Source: AP-15 sp963814805 (GTDB lineage Bacteria > Pseudomonadota > Alphaproteobacteria > ATCC43930 > CGMCC-115725). From it: a stretch of DNA of 64,000 nucleotides. Both the position numbers and the translations under genes were made by a program. The stretch covers positions 62,001-126,000 of the forward strand of contig CAWFER010000033.1 in NCBI GenBank assembly GCA_963814805.1, read 5' to 3'. Below are positions 36,939 to 46,274 of this stretch, in pieces (within the stretch, counting starts at the first letter, position 1; every line of letters begins with the position of its first letter). The notes below the pieces were generated by a model. The model saw only the letters and a list, made by a program, of their open reading frames with translations. It was not told the DNA's origin and made no database searches.

Positions 36939-37938
36939 ATGACAGAAATCGGCGTTTCGGAAATTCCTTTGGTTCCGCTCAATTCGCTGGTGGTCGATGT
37001 GATTACCGACGATGTCAGCGACACTTATGTCAGCAAGACGCTGTTCGCGGTTTCCGAGTTCGCCAATGTGGTGCGCGCCGGGGCCACGGTGTTGTCGGGC
37101 GAGGCGCTGTTGTGCGCCAATCTGGGGTTCGGCTGCCGGCTGGCATCGAATGCGGGCGGGGTGCGCCATACCCTCCTGTTCGACACCGGGCCGGAAGGGG
37201 CGATCTTTCTCCGCAACTGCGCCAATCTCGGCGTGGCGCTCGGCGAGGTCGAGGCCATCGCAGTCAGCCACGGCCACTGGGACCATATGGCGGCGCTGCC
37301 GGCGACCCTGGCCGCGATCCGCGAGCAGGGCGGCAAGGCCGCGGTCCACGTCAATCCCGGCATGTTCGACGAGCGCGCGATCCGGCTCGGCAGCGGGACC
37401 ATCGTGCCGGCGGCCCGGGTCCCCTCCCCGGCCGAAATGGCGGCGCTGGGCGCCGCAATCGTCAACGACCCGGCGGCGCGCCTGTTGCTCGATCGACATT
37501 TTTATTTGAGCGGCGAGATCCCGCGGGTGAGCGCCTTTGAAAAAGGCCGGATCGACCATCTGAGCCGCACCGGCCCCGACGCCGCGTGGCGGCCCGACCC
37601 GCTGCTGCTCGACGAGCGCATGCTGGTGGCCCAAATCCGCGATCTGGGGCTCGTCGTCGTCAGCTCGTGCTCGCATGCCGGCATCGTCAACGTCTGCACC
37701 GAGGTTCGCCGCCTTTTCCCCAATACTGCAATCCATTGCGTGATCGGCGGGCTGCACCTGGGCGGGGTGATGGAGGCGATCATCCCGCAGACGGTCGAGG
37801 GGCTGCGGTTGTTCGCGATTCGCGCACATCATCACCGGGCACTGCACCGGCTGGCGGGCCTTGCATGCGCTGGCCAACGCCTTTGGCGACGCGGTCAGCC
37901 AATCGGCGGTCGGCACCAGCTATACATTTTCTGGCTGA
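36939..37938 (+). CDS. Metallo-beta-lactamase fold hydrolase, one frame change
   Basis: MBL-fold protein resembling the group annotated as dihydropterin-ribofuranosyl-aminobenzene phosphate synthase. The metal motif SHGHWDHMAALPA and CVIGGLHLGGVMEAI are visible; HIITGHCTGWRALHALA near the end is the subfamily signature and lies in another frame. The frame moves from 3 to 1 near 37,824 (an extra G in GATTCGCGCAC); without it the product is about 332 residues. It is followed at once by the COG0523 GTPase, so a shared role in metal handling is possible. Confidence 0.84.
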
Positions 37939-37968
37939 AATGTCGCGGGAAGGCGAGCGCGGCTGCCG

Positions 37969-38907
37969 GTGACGATCGTCACCGGCTTTCTCGGCAGCGG
38001 CAAGACGACCCTGGTCAACCACATCCTGGCCCAGCAGGAGGGGCTCAAGGTCGCGGTCATGGTCAACGAGATCGGCGAGATCGCGATCGACAACGCGCTG
38101 ATCGTCGGCGCCGCCGACGACATGATCGAGCTCGCCAATGGCTGCATCTGCTGCTCGATCAACAACGATCTGGTCGATGCGATCTTTCGCGTATTGCAGC
38201 GCGAGCCGGGGGTCGATTACCTGATCGTCGAAACCAGCGGCCTTGCCGACCCATTGCCGATCGTCTTGACCTTTCTGCGCTCGGAGTTTCGCGATCTGCT
38301 GCGTGTCGATTCGATCGTCGCCGTCGCCGATGCGGAAAGCTTCAGCCTCGATCTGTTCGACAGCAAGGCGGCCATCAATCAATTGCGCTATGCCGATGTG
38401 GTGCTGCTGAACAAATGCGACCTCGCCGGCCCCGAGGCGGCGGCGGGCGTCGAGGAAAAGATCCGCGCGGTCGGCGACGGGGTGCGGATCGTGCGCACCA
38501 CGCGCGCCCAGATCCCGCTGCCGCTGATCCTCGGCGCCGGGCTGTTCCGGTCCGACCGGTATTTGGCCGATCACGATCACGATCACGATCACGATCACCT
38601 CGCGGCCGACGGGTTCGACGCCGTGTCGTTCGAGAGCAAGCAGCCGCTGGTGGCCGATCGCTTTCAATCCTTTCTCGAAACCTTGCCGGTGAATGTCTTC
38701 CGCGCCAAGGGCATCCTCACGATCGACGGCGCCGACAAGCGCCATCTCTTTCACCTGGTGGGCCGGCGCTTTACCCTGGACGAGGCCCTGGCGATCGGGC
38801 CGTGGGGCACCCGGCTGGTGCTGATCGGGCGAAACCTCGACGCCGCCGGGTTGCGGGCGGCGCTCGCCGCCTGCCTCGCCGACCCCTCTATTGCGGATCG
38901 GGGATAG
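37969..38907 (+). CDS. COG0523 (CobW/Zur-regulated) GTPase, metal chaperone with HD repeat
   Basis: G3E-family P-loop GTPase that delivers metals. VTIVTGFLGSGKTTLVNHIL is the Walker A, NGCICCSINNDL holds the metal-binding CXCC, SGLADP is G3 and NKCDLAG is G4. A (His-Asp) repeat of five GATCAC units (38569-38598) lies in the linker before the CobW C-terminal domain (about 210-310) and would bind Zn, Ni or Co. GTG 37969 is the only start in frame; family members start a few residues earlier, and ATG 37940 gives MSREGER but needs a frame change. No Zur box is seen. Confidence 0.86.
   Translation: MTIVTGFLGSGKTTLVNHILAQQEGLKVAVMVNEIGEIAIDNALIVGAADDMIELANGCICCSINNDLVDAIFRVLQREPGVDYLIVETSGLADPLPIVLTFLRSEFRDLLRVDSIVAVADAESFSLDLFDSKAAINQLRYADVVLLNKCDLAGPEAAAGVEEKIRAVGDGVRIVRTTRAQIPLPLILGAGLFRSDRYLADHDHDHDHDHLAADGFDAVSFESKQPLVADRFQSFLETLPVNVFRAKGILTIDGADKRHLFHLVGRRFTLDEALAIGPWGTRLVLIGRNLDAAGLRAALAACLADPSIADRG
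38569..38598. repeat. Five GATCAC units encoding a His-Asp tract
   Basis: Perfect hexanucleotide repeat inside the COG0523 gene, coding HD five times in frame. Copy number could vary by slippage without changing the frame because each unit is two codons. Confidence 0.9.
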
Positions 38908-39538
38908 CGAGGGACCACAGCGCCAGCAGCCCGGCCATGCCGACCGGCAGCCAGATCACGTTCGCGCCCATGCGCATATAGCCAGCGCCGGCGGCGACCC
39001 CGCCCGCCACCAGTCCGAGCCAGGGCAGGGCTTGCGCCGCCCAGAGCCATCCGCGGGCCGCGCCGACCAGAAAATCGCCCAATCCCTGGCCGAATTTGAC
39101 CATAGTTCCGGTGACATAGGTCAGGCTGATGGCAACGTTCCCGGCGCGGTGCATCGATGCGTTCAAGGCTCCCATCGCCAGCACCATCGGCGCGGCGGCG
39201 GTTCCCTGCAAAGCAGCCGCGGCGAGCAAAGCCGCAACCGCGGCGAGCACGCAGGTCAGATGCCGGCGCCCGGTGAAATGAGCGATCGCCTGGCCGCCGG
39301 CGGCGCCGGCCACGAACAGCGCGATCAGCCACACGATCGAGCCCGCATCGCCGACCCGGCCGCGTCCGAGCGCCAGCGCCATTTGGGTGCTGTTCCCGCT
39401 CATATACGAGACGAACAGATGGCCCAGATGGAGAAAGCCGACGGCATCGACCATGCCGGCGAGCCCGGCCAGAAGCCCCGCCAGCAGCAGGCCCCGCGCC
39501 CGGCCGTCCCGTCCCGCTCGATCGCCATCGATTGCCAT
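38888..39538 (-). CDS. DUF1275 (YoaK) family membrane protein
   Basis: A 216-residue integral membrane protein with about six hydrophobic segments. LAGMVDAVGFLHLGHLFVSY followed by MSGNST is the DUF1275 signature, and LTYVTGTMVKFGQGL is the second conserved segment. The family's role is unknown; some members are suggested to be transporters. ATG 39538 (MAIDGDRAG) is the first ATG before the signature. It converges with the GTPase gene, overlapping its end by 20 bases. Confidence 0.88.
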   Translation of the reverse strand: MAIDGDRAGRDGRARGLLLAGLLAGLAGMVDAVGFLHLGHLFVSYMSGNSTQMALALGRGRVGDAGSIVWLIALFVAGAAGGQAIAHFTGRRHLTCVLAAVAALLAAAALQGTAAAPMVLAMGALNASMHRAGNVAISLTYVTGTMVKFGQGLGDFLVGAARGWLWAAQALPWLGLVAGGVAAGAGYMRMGANVIWLPVGMAGLLALWSLAIPDPQ

Positions 39539-39830
39539 TTTCACGATCCCGCGCCGCGTCGCACGCCCAACGGCCCGGGGCCCGGGGGCCCGGGCAAGGA
39601 TCGGCGAACCGCCGCGCAGGGGCCTCTTGTCATCGGGGCGGGAGGATACCACTTCCGGGATTATCGGAAGCGCGGACTGCCGCTCTCGTTGATGGACGGA
39701 GATCGGGAGTCCGCCGATAGCGTTCTTACGGTCGCTGTCGATGCCGGCGGAATTGATCGGCTGCGATTGTGTTGACAGAGGCGGCGCAGATCGTGATCGG
39801 CGCCTGAACCAGACTAGCACGGGTGAGGGT

Positions 39831-40202
39831 ATGGCCAAGCCGAAGAGAGGGCGGTCCACCGCCGCGATCGATGATCACGTCGGAGCACGGATTCGCGAAC
39901 GTCGCATCATGCTGGGGCTGACCCAGCAGCAGCTCGCCGAGCTGATCGGTGTCACCTATCAGCAGGCGCATAAATACGAGCGCGGGATCAACCGGGTTTC
40001 GGCCGGAAGGCTGTTTGAGATCGCCCGAGCGCTGAGCGCGCCGGTGAGCCATTTCTACGAAGGGGTTGGCGAGGAAGGCCCGCGCCAGATCACCCCGCAC
40101 CAGCGCATGTTGTTGGAGATCGCGCGCAATTTTGCCGAGATCCGCAACGAAAAGCATCAGGAGGCGGTGAGCCAGCTCGCCCGCGCTTTGGCGAGCAGGT
40201 AG
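39831..40202 (+). CDS. XRE-family helix-turn-helix regulator
   Basis: A 123-residue DNA-binding protein. The HTH_3 domain (about 15-75) includes MLGLTQQQLAELIGVTYQQA with the canonical turn and HKYERGINRVSAGRLFEIAR. The remainder is a short helical tail. This 'AIDDHVGARIRERRI' type of XRE regulator is frequent in alphaproteobacteria, often with SinR/CtrA-linked roles, but the target here is unknown. GTGAGGGT just before ATG 39831 acts as RBS. Confidence 0.87.
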   Translation: MAKPKRGRSTAAIDDHVGARIRERRIMLGLTQQQLAELIGVTYQQAHKYERGINRVSAGRLFEIARALSAPVSHFYEGVGEEGPRQITPHQRMLLEIARNFAEIRNEKHQEAVSQLARALASR

Positions 40203-40235
40203 GCCGCCCGCCGCCGCCGTGACCGAGCGGGCCGC

Positions 40236-40787
40236 TCACCCGGCCGGAAGCGGAAACTGGTCGAGATAGGCCAGATACTCGGGCTCGACATCGATCCGCA
40301 TCGCGGCGATCAGGCGGACGAGGCTGTTGTAATGGCCGATGGTGATGATCAGATCGGTCAGCCGCTCCGGGTCGAGGCCCTGCCGCAACGCCGCGAAGGT
40401 GTCGTCGCCCAGTGACACGTCGAGGGTAAGTTCGCGAGCCGCCCGCAGCACCGCCCGGGTCAGTGGATCGAGCCCGGTCGGATGGCCGGCGGTTTCTGCG
40501 GCAATGGCGCGAATGTCGTCGTCGGATACCCCGAATTCGCGACTGATCCTAATATGATGCGAGTATTCATAGGCTGAGCGGGTGACATATCCCACCTGCA
40601 GGATAGCCATCTGGCGCAGCCTCGGGTCGAGCCGGCTGCCGTCCCGGATGAACCGGGCCAGAGTATTCAGGCTGCGCGCTGCGCGCGGGCTGTGGGCCAG
40701 CAGCCGATAGAGATTTATATTGCGCGCCAGGAGGTCCTGGTGTTCGGGCAGCAGGTCGGATTTATCGAGATAAGGCAGGCGCGCCAT
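40236..40787 (-). CDS. Carboxymuconolactone decarboxylase family protein
   Basis: A 183-residue AhpD-like all-alpha protein. QMAILQVGYVTRSAYEYSHH and the preceding DGSRLDPR fit the family core; the CxxC of AhpD peroxidases is absent, since the expected site reads SAYEYSHH, so a decarboxylase or unrelated role is more likely than peroxide reduction. CCGGAG eight bases before ATG 40787 supports the start over the GTG at 40796. It lies 69 bases downstream of the alpha/beta hydrolase on the same strand. Confidence 0.83.
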   Translation of the reverse strand: MARLPYLDKSDLLPEHQDLLARNINLYRLLAHSPRAARSLNTLARFIRDGSRLDPRLRQMAILQVGYVTRSAYEYSHHIRISREFGVSDDDIRAIAAETAGHPTGLDPLTRAVLRAARELTLDVSLGDDTFAALRQGLDPERLTDLIITIGHYNSLVRLIAAMRIDVEPEYLAYLDQFPLPAG

Positions 40788-40855
40788 CGCGGTCACTCCG
40801 GTCTGCTGGTGGAGCCTCTAAATACATCGTTTCTTCGGCTGTTGCCGCGCCCGGC

Positions 40856-41689
40856 TCAGCCGATGGTAGCGGTCTCGGCCTCGCGCCAGAAATCGAGGGC
40901 GGCGCGGGCGCAGCGCTCGGGTTGCAAGAGATTGACCCCGTGGCCGTATCCGGCGAACAAGTCGAGCCGGCCATGCGGCAGGTTTTGGGCCAGGATCTGC
41001 TGCTGCTCGGAGGCGATGCGGCTTTTGTCGCCGCTCAGCAGCAGAACCGGAGCTTTTATTCCGGCCAGGATCGGCGCCACGTCGACGCCTTCGAAGCATT
41101 GATGCAGCGCCGCCGCGACATCGGGGCGGGTCCGGTCCATCTCGGCGATGCACCATTCGCGCAATTGCGCCGTCGCGTGTTCGAGGTCGAGCCGGTAGCC
41201 GAGGGTGCGGCGGCACCATTCGCCGGCGCCGTAGGCCCGGATCGCCGCCGCAGTGCTTTCGCGGTCGAGCGCGTAGATCGCCCTGATTTCGTCGAAAATG
41301 CGGGTCGGCGTGTTGCACAGGACGAGGCTGGCGATCCGATCGGGATGAGCATCGGCGAGCAGCAGGCCGACGAGCCCGCCCGATGATTCGCCGACCCAAT
41401 GGACCCGCGGCAAGGACAACGCGTCGAGCACCGCCAAGATGTCGCGCGCAATGCTCTCGGGCGTGAAATGCGGGTCCACGGCCGGCGCATCCGACGCGCC
41501 GCAGCCCAGCAGGTCCGGCCGGTAGACGCGCCGGCTGTCGGCGATCGCCGGAACCCAGCGGTTCCAGAATGTCGCGTTGCGGGCGAAGCCGTGCAGCATC
41601 AGCACCGGCGTCGGCTGTTCCCATGGCCATAGATAGTCGTCGACCGCGCAGTGCAGCGACAGCCCCTCACCGAGGGGGATCATCGGCAT
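40856..41689 (-). CDS. Alpha/beta hydrolase
   Basis: A 277-residue alpha/beta hydrolase. PVLMLHGFARNATFWNRWVP is the oxyanion-hole segment, HWVGESSGGLVGLLLA holds the nucleophilic Ser, VLLLSGDKSRIA carries the acid and FAGYGHGVNLL the His. The closest remembered matches are lactone or ester hydrolases in aromatic degradation; the neighbouring carboxymuconolactone decarboxylase-like gene hints at a beta-ketoadipate-type pair, but no other pathway gene is present. Confidence 0.86.
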   Translation of the reverse strand: MPMIPLGEGLSLHCAVDDYLWPWEQPTPVLMLHGFARNATFWNRWVPAIADSRRVYRPDLLGCGASDAPAVDPHFTPESIARDILAVLDALSLPRVHWVGESSGGLVGLLLADAHPDRIASLVLCNTPTRIFDEIRAIYALDRESTAAAIRAYGAGEWCRRTLGYRLDLEHATAQLREWCIAEMDRTRPDVAAALHQCFEGVDVAPILAGIKAPVLLLSGDKSRIASEQQQILAQNLPHGRLDLFAGYGHGVNLLQPERCARAALDFWREAETATIG

Positions 41690-41796
41690 CGGCGCCCTCC
41701 CCTATCATTGCTGGCAAGATAGCCGGCAAGGACGCCGCGCGAAACCGCCTTCGACCACGATTTGCGCGACCGGCCTAGTCGCGGCGGCGTCGCGGT

Positions 41797-42601
41797 CTAG
41801 CCCGTTTGAATTGGCGCCACGCCCTCCAGTTGGCCGAGCAGCGCCGCCGCCGCTGCAGCTTCGGCGGAGCGCTTCGAGGAGGCGGTCGCGGTGGCGCTGA
41901 GGCTGCCGGCGATGCTCGCCGTTATGGTGAAGGCCGGCGCGTGATCGGGGCCCGCGGTCGCGATCAGCTGATAGTGCGGCAGCCCCTTGCCGCGCGCCTG
42001 GGCCCATTCCTGCAGCGCCGTCTTCGGGTCGCGCGGCGGCTCTTGCCATCTCGGCGATCAGCGGTTCCCAAAGCCGTCCAATGCAGTCCGCGGCCGCGGC
42101 AAACCCGCCGTCGAGATAGACCGCAGCCAGCACCGCTTCGCAGGCGTCGGCGAGGATCCCGGGATTGGCGGCGGCGCCGGCGGCGGTTTCGGCCGGCGAT
42201 AGGATCAGATGCCGGCCGAGCCCGATCTCTAGGGCGACCCGCGCTAAAGTCTCGCGGCGCACCAGATGGGTATGGCGCCGAGTGAGCAAGCCTTCAGGCT
42301 CGTCGGCGAAGCGGCGCCACAACAGATCGGCGATGACTAGGCCTAGAACCCGATCGCCGAGAAACTCGAGGCGGTCATAGCCGCGGCTCGGCGGCGCTCG
42401 TTTCCGGCGGCGGCCGTGCTCGCGGAACAGCGCGCTCGGGTGGGTCAGCGCCTCGACCAGAAGCGCGGGCTTGGCGAAATCGTGACCGAGGATCGGCGAG
42501 AGATCCGTCGACCCGGCCGGCCCGGCGGCAGCCCCGGCGGAACGCGGCGCCGCGGCCGCGGCTTGGGCAGCAGCCGGCGCCTCGGCGGCCGCGCCCGGCA
42601 T
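41797..42601 (-). CDS. rnc: Ribonuclease III, one frame change
   Basis: Cuts double-stranded RNA in rRNA maturation. The nuclease domain has YDRLEFLGDRVLGLVIADLL, the invariant family signature with metal-binding Glu and Asp; the second acidic pair is in ILADACEAVLAAVYLDGG. A long Ala-rich N-terminal extension (about residues 1-28) precedes it. Near 42,030 the frame changes; DPKTALQEWAQARGKGLPHY and the dsRNA-binding domain continue in the next frame to the stop at 41797. Removing one base gives 267 residues. Its ATG is two bases after the lepB stop, so they are coupled, as in many alphaproteobacteria (lepB-rnc-era), but era is not downstream here. Confidence 0.9.
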
Positions 42602-42603
42602 CG

Positions 42604-43374
42604 CTAATCGATTCCGGTAAACAGACGATCGTAGCGGATCGCGAACGGCCATTTCCAAACTTGCCACAGCCGGGCCGATCCATTGGTCGAGAAAAAGATG
42701 AATTGGGCTTTGCCGATCAGATTTTCGGCCGGCACGTAGCCGACCGCAGAAAGCACACGGCTATCCTGTGAATTATCTCGATTATCGCCCATCATGAAAT
42801 AATCGCCCGGCGGCACCTGATACACCTGGGTATTGTCGAGCGGGCCTTCGTCTCCGATCTTGATAATCCGGTGCTGGCGTCCATTCGGCAGATATTCGAT
42901 ATATTGCTTCATCGGAATAACCGCACCGTCGTCTTCCTTATATAAATAATCCTCAATGCGCTTGCGCGGCACCTCCTTGCTGTTGATGTAAAGCTGACCC
43001 TGCTTCATCTGAACGGTGTCTCCGGGCAGACCGATGACCCGCTTTATGTAATCGATCGAAGTATCGGTCGGCAGCTTAAAGACGACGACGTCGCCGCGCT
43101 CGGGCGGATGGAAGAAGATACGTCCCGAAAAAAGCGGCAACCCGAACGGCAAGGAGTACCGGCTATAGCCATATGAGAATTTTGATACAAATAAATAATC
43201 TCCGACCAGAAGGGTCGGAATCATCGAACCTGACGGAATGTTGAACGGTTCGTAAGCCACCGTTCGAACTACCAAGGCGATCAGCACCGCATAGACGACT
43301 GTCTTTATCGTATCGACGACGCCACCGGATGATTTCTTCTTCGTCATTACCTTGCGCACGGGATTGGTTTTCAT
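42604..43374 (-). CDS. lepB: Signal peptidase I
   Basis: Cleaves signal peptides at the outer face of the inner membrane. One N-terminal TM segment (about 19-40) precedes the catalytic domain. Ser50 in FNIPSGSMIPTLLVGDYLF and Lys111 in IKRVIGLPGD form the Ser-Lys dyad, and PPGDYFMMGDNRDNSQDSR is the box E signature. Length 256 residues from ATG 43374; an in-frame ATG at 43347 (MTKKKSS) is an alternative. Codon choice is visibly more AT-rich than in rsh or rnc. Confidence 0.92.
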   Translation of the reverse strand: MKTNPVRKVMTKKKSSGGVVDTIKTVVYAVLIALVVRTVAYEPFNIPSGSMIPTLLVGDYLFVSKFSYGYSRYSLPFGLPLFSGRIFFHPPERGDVVVFKLPTDTSIDYIKRVIGLPGDTVQMKQGQLYINSKEVPRKRIEDYLYKEDDGAVIPMKQYIEYLPNGRQHRIIKIGDEGPLDNTQVYQVPPGDYFMMGDNRDNSQDSRVLSAVGYVPAENLIGKAQFIFFSTNGSARLWQVWKWPFAIRYDRLFTGID

Positions 43375-43479
43375 GATCTGCCTTGGCGGACCTGGAGGTA
43401 GGTGGATCAAGCCCACGGCGCCGCCGCGAAGTCAAGCGCGGCGCCGCGAACGAGCCGCGCCATCGAGATTTTCCGGCGA

Positions 43480-43887
43480 TCAGCCGGCTTCGGCCGGGAC
43501 CGCGGTGATGATCACCACCGCCTGGGCGAGCGGCGGCTCGTCGGTCAGGGTGAGGTCGAGCCGAGCCGCCATCCCGGCCGGGGTGATCTCGTCGAGGCGC
43601 AACCGCGCGCCGCCGGTCAGCCGCATCGTCGGCCGGCCCGAGGCCAGGTTGACGACCCCCAGATCGCGCCAGAAGACGCCGCGGCGAAACCCGGTGCCGA
43701 GCGCCTTGGCGCAGGCCTCCTTGGCGGCGAAGCGGCGGGCATAGCCGGCCGCCCGATCGGCGCGCCGGTCGCATTTGCGACGCTCAGCCTGGGTGAAGAC
43801 GCGATCGAGGAACCGGTCGCCGAATCGGGCGATGGTGCGCTCGATCCGGCGGATATCGACCAGATCGCTGCCGAGGCCGAGAATCAT
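43480..43887 (-). CDS. acpS: Holo-[acyl-carrier-protein] synthase
   Basis: Transfers phosphopantetheine from CoA to ACP. MILGLGSDLVDIRRIE starts with the Asp8 that binds magnesium; RRFAAKEACAKALGTGFRRG is the second conserved segment with the Glu and Lys. The 135-residue protein starts at ATG 43887, not at the longer frame. It is between rsh and lepB, a normal alphaproteobacterial order, except that pdxJ, which is often upstream, is missing. Confidence 0.92.
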   Translation of the reverse strand: MILGLGSDLVDIRRIERTIARFGDRFLDRVFTQAERRKCDRRADRAAGYARRFAAKEACAKALGTGFRRGVFWRDLGVVNLASGRPTMRLTGGARLRLDEITPAGMAARLDLTLTDEPPLAQAVVIITAVPAEAG

Positions 43888-44007
43888 CGGGCGCGCGTTG
43901 GCGACTATCTCGTCATCGCGAGCCCACGGGCGCCCGAGGACAGGCTGCGCGCGGCCGTTCCGCGCCACCCGACCCCCGGGCCTGGAGCCCCGCACAACGG
44001 CCGGGCC

Positions 44008-46146
44008 TCACCCGCGCGCCCGCTCGACCGAGTTGATGACCGGGTTGGCGCGCAAGGCGGCGATAATCGTCGTCAGATGCTTCACGTCGGCGACCTCGAT
44101 ATCGAGCATGATCTCGAAAAAGTCGGATGAGCGGTTGGTGATCTTCAAATTGCTGATGTTGCCGCCCTGCTTGCCGATCACCGTCGTCAGGCTGCCGAGG
44201 TTGCCCGGCTCGTTGGCGATCATCACGTTGAGCCGGCCGACATGGCTCGCATCGGCCTCGCTGCTGCTCCACGCCACGTCGAGCCAGCGCTCCGGCGTCT
44301 CGGCGAAGTTTTCCAGGATGTCGCAGTCGATGGTGTGGATCGTCACTCCCTTGCCGGTGGTCACGATGCCGACGATCCGGTCGCCGGGCAGCGGATGGCA
44401 GCAGCCGGCGAAATGCAGCGCCATGCCCGGGATCAGGCCACGGATCGCCACCGCGGTGTCGTGGCGGCCGATCTTGCGCCGGGCGCGGGCCAGCGAGACG
44501 ACCTTGGCCTTGTCCTCCTGCTGCTGCGGAAAGGCGGCGTGGATCACCGCGCGCCCGGTGGCCAGACCCTGGCCGACCGCGACATAGAGGTCCTCGACCG
44601 CCGGGCAGTTGAAGGTCTTCAGCACCGCTTCGAGCGGCCGCTCGGAAAATTCCTGGCCCTCCTGGCGGAACGCCTTTTGCACGATCGCCTTGCCGAGATC
44701 GAGATACTGGGCGCGCTGCTGGGTGCGCACGAAGCGGCGGATGCGGGCGCGCGCCTTGCCGGTGACGACGAAGCGCTCCCAGGTCGGCGAGGGGTGCTGC
44801 GCCTTGGAGGTGACGATCTCGACCTGGTCGCCATTGCCGAGCTCGGTGCGCAGCGGCACCAGCCTGCCGTTGATCCTCGCCCCGACGCAGGTGTCGCCGA
44901 TCTGCGAATGCACCGCATAGGCGAAATCGACGGCGGTGGCGCCGCGCGGCAATGCGAACAGATCGCCCTTGGGGGTAAAGGCGAAGACCTGGTCCTGGAA
45001 CATTTCGAGCTTGGTGTGCTCGAGAAACTCCTCGGGACCCGAGGCGTGCTCGAGGATGTCGAGCAGCTCGCGCAACCAGCGGTATTGCGGACCTTCGGTC
45101 TTGCCGGCGCCCTGCTTGTAGGTCCAGTGCGCGGCGACGCCGAGCTCGGCCACCTCGTGCATCTCGCGGGTGCGGATCTGGGCCTCGATGCGCTGCTGTT
45201 CGGGGCCGATCACCGCGGTGTGCAGCGAGCGGTAATTGTTGAGCTTCGGGGTCGAGATGTAATCCTTGAAGCGGCCGGGAACCACATGATAGGCCGAATG
45301 GATGACGCCCAGCGCGTGATAGCAATCGCCCACCCCGTCGACCAGCACGCGGAACGCCATGACGTCCGAGAGCTGCTCGAAGGCGACGTTCTTGCGCTGC
45401 ATCTTGCGCCAGATCGAATAGGGCGATTTCTCGCGACCCTTGATCACGGTTCCGGCGAGCCCGCCTTCGGCGAGCTTGCGCTGCAGCTCGGCCTCGATGC
45501 GCGGCACCACCGCGGCGCCCTTGTCGCGCAGGAATTCGAGGCGCGCCAGGATGCCGGCGCGGGCATCGGGATAGAGTTCGGCGAAGGCCAGATCCTCGAG
45601 CTGGTCCTTCATCCGCTGCATGCCGAGCCGCTCGGCCAACGGCGCGTAGATCTCCATCGTCTCGCGCGCGATGCGCCGGCGCTTGTCGTCGCTCGTGATG
45701 AAATGCAGGGTCTGCATGTTGTGCAGGCGGTCGGCGAGCTTGACCAGGAGGACGCGAATGTCCTCCGACATCGCCAGCACCAGCTTGCGGAAATTCTCGG
45801 CCTGCTTGGTTTGATCGGATTGCAGCTCGATCCGCGACAGCTTGGTCACGCCGTCGACGAGACGCGCGGTCTCCCGGCCGAATACCCGCTCGATGTCGTC
45901 GAGGGTGGCGACCGTGTCCTCGACCGTGTCGTGCAGCAGCCCGGTGACGATCGAGGCGCTGTCGAGCTTCATCTGGGCGAGGATGCCGGCGACTTCGACC
46001 GGATGGGAGAAATAGGGGTCGCCGGAGGCGCGCAGCTGGGCGCCATGCGCCTTCATCGAATAGACGTAGGCGCGGTTGAGCGCCGCTTCGTCGGCGTTCG
46101 GATCGTAGGATCGGACGAGCTCGACGAGCTCGAATTGCCGCATCAT
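44008..46146 (-). CDS. rsh: Bifunctional (p)ppGpp synthetase/hydrolase (RSH)
   Basis: Makes and degrades the alarmone (p)ppGpp. The 712-residue protein has the HD hydrolase domain (H48 in FSHPVEV; H72-D73 in GLLHDTVEDT), the synthetase domain (about 220-350) with RFKDYISTPKLNNYRSLHTA, whose RFKD matches the RXKD of bifunctional enzymes rather than the EXDD of RelA, a TGS domain (about 385-445) and a C-terminal ACT domain (about 640-712). All catalytic segments are intact. It is 128 bases downstream of rpoZ on the same strand, so the two are probably co-transcribed. Start ATG ATG at 46146/46143. Confidence 0.93.
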   Translation of the reverse strand: MMRQFELVELVRSYDPNADEAALNRAYVYSMKAHGAQLRASGDPYFSHPVEVAGILAQMKLDSASIVTGLLHDTVEDTVATLDDIERVFGRETARLVDGVTKLSRIELQSDQTKQAENFRKLVLAMSEDIRVLLVKLADRLHNMQTLHFITSDDKRRRIARETMEIYAPLAERLGMQRMKDQLEDLAFAELYPDARAGILARLEFLRDKGAAVVPRIEAELQRKLAEGGLAGTVIKGREKSPYSIWRKMQRKNVAFEQLSDVMAFRVLVDGVGDCYHALGVIHSAYHVVPGRFKDYISTPKLNNYRSLHTAVIGPEQQRIEAQIRTREMHEVAELGVAAHWTYKQGAGKTEGPQYRWLRELLDILEHASGPEEFLEHTKLEMFQDQVFAFTPKGDLFALPRGATAVDFAYAVHSQIGDTCVGARINGRLVPLRTELGNGDQVEIVTSKAQHPSPTWERFVVTGKARARIRRFVRTQQRAQYLDLGKAIVQKAFRQEGQEFSERPLEAVLKTFNCPAVEDLYVAVGQGLATGRAVIHAAFPQQQEDKAKVVSLARARRKIGRHDTAVAIRGLIPGMALHFAGCCHPLPGDRIVGIVTTGKGVTIHTIDCDILENFAETPERWLDVAWSSSEADASHVGRLNVMIANEPGNLGSLTTVIGKQGGNISNLKITNRSSDFFEIMLDIEVADVKHLTTIIAALRANPVINSVERARG

Positions 46147-46274
46147 GACCGGCGCCCCGCCGTCCCAGCCTCAGCCACGCCCTCGGCGGCCCACGTTCGG
46201 GATGCTAAACGCCACGCCGCCGTCGGGCCGCCGGCCGTTGCCCCGCCGGCCATATGGGTCGCGCCGCCCGAGGC

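Noticed and set aside
38569..38598. CRISPR-like short repeat
   Set aside because: Six-base units without spacers, in frame inside a protein, encoding His-Asp.
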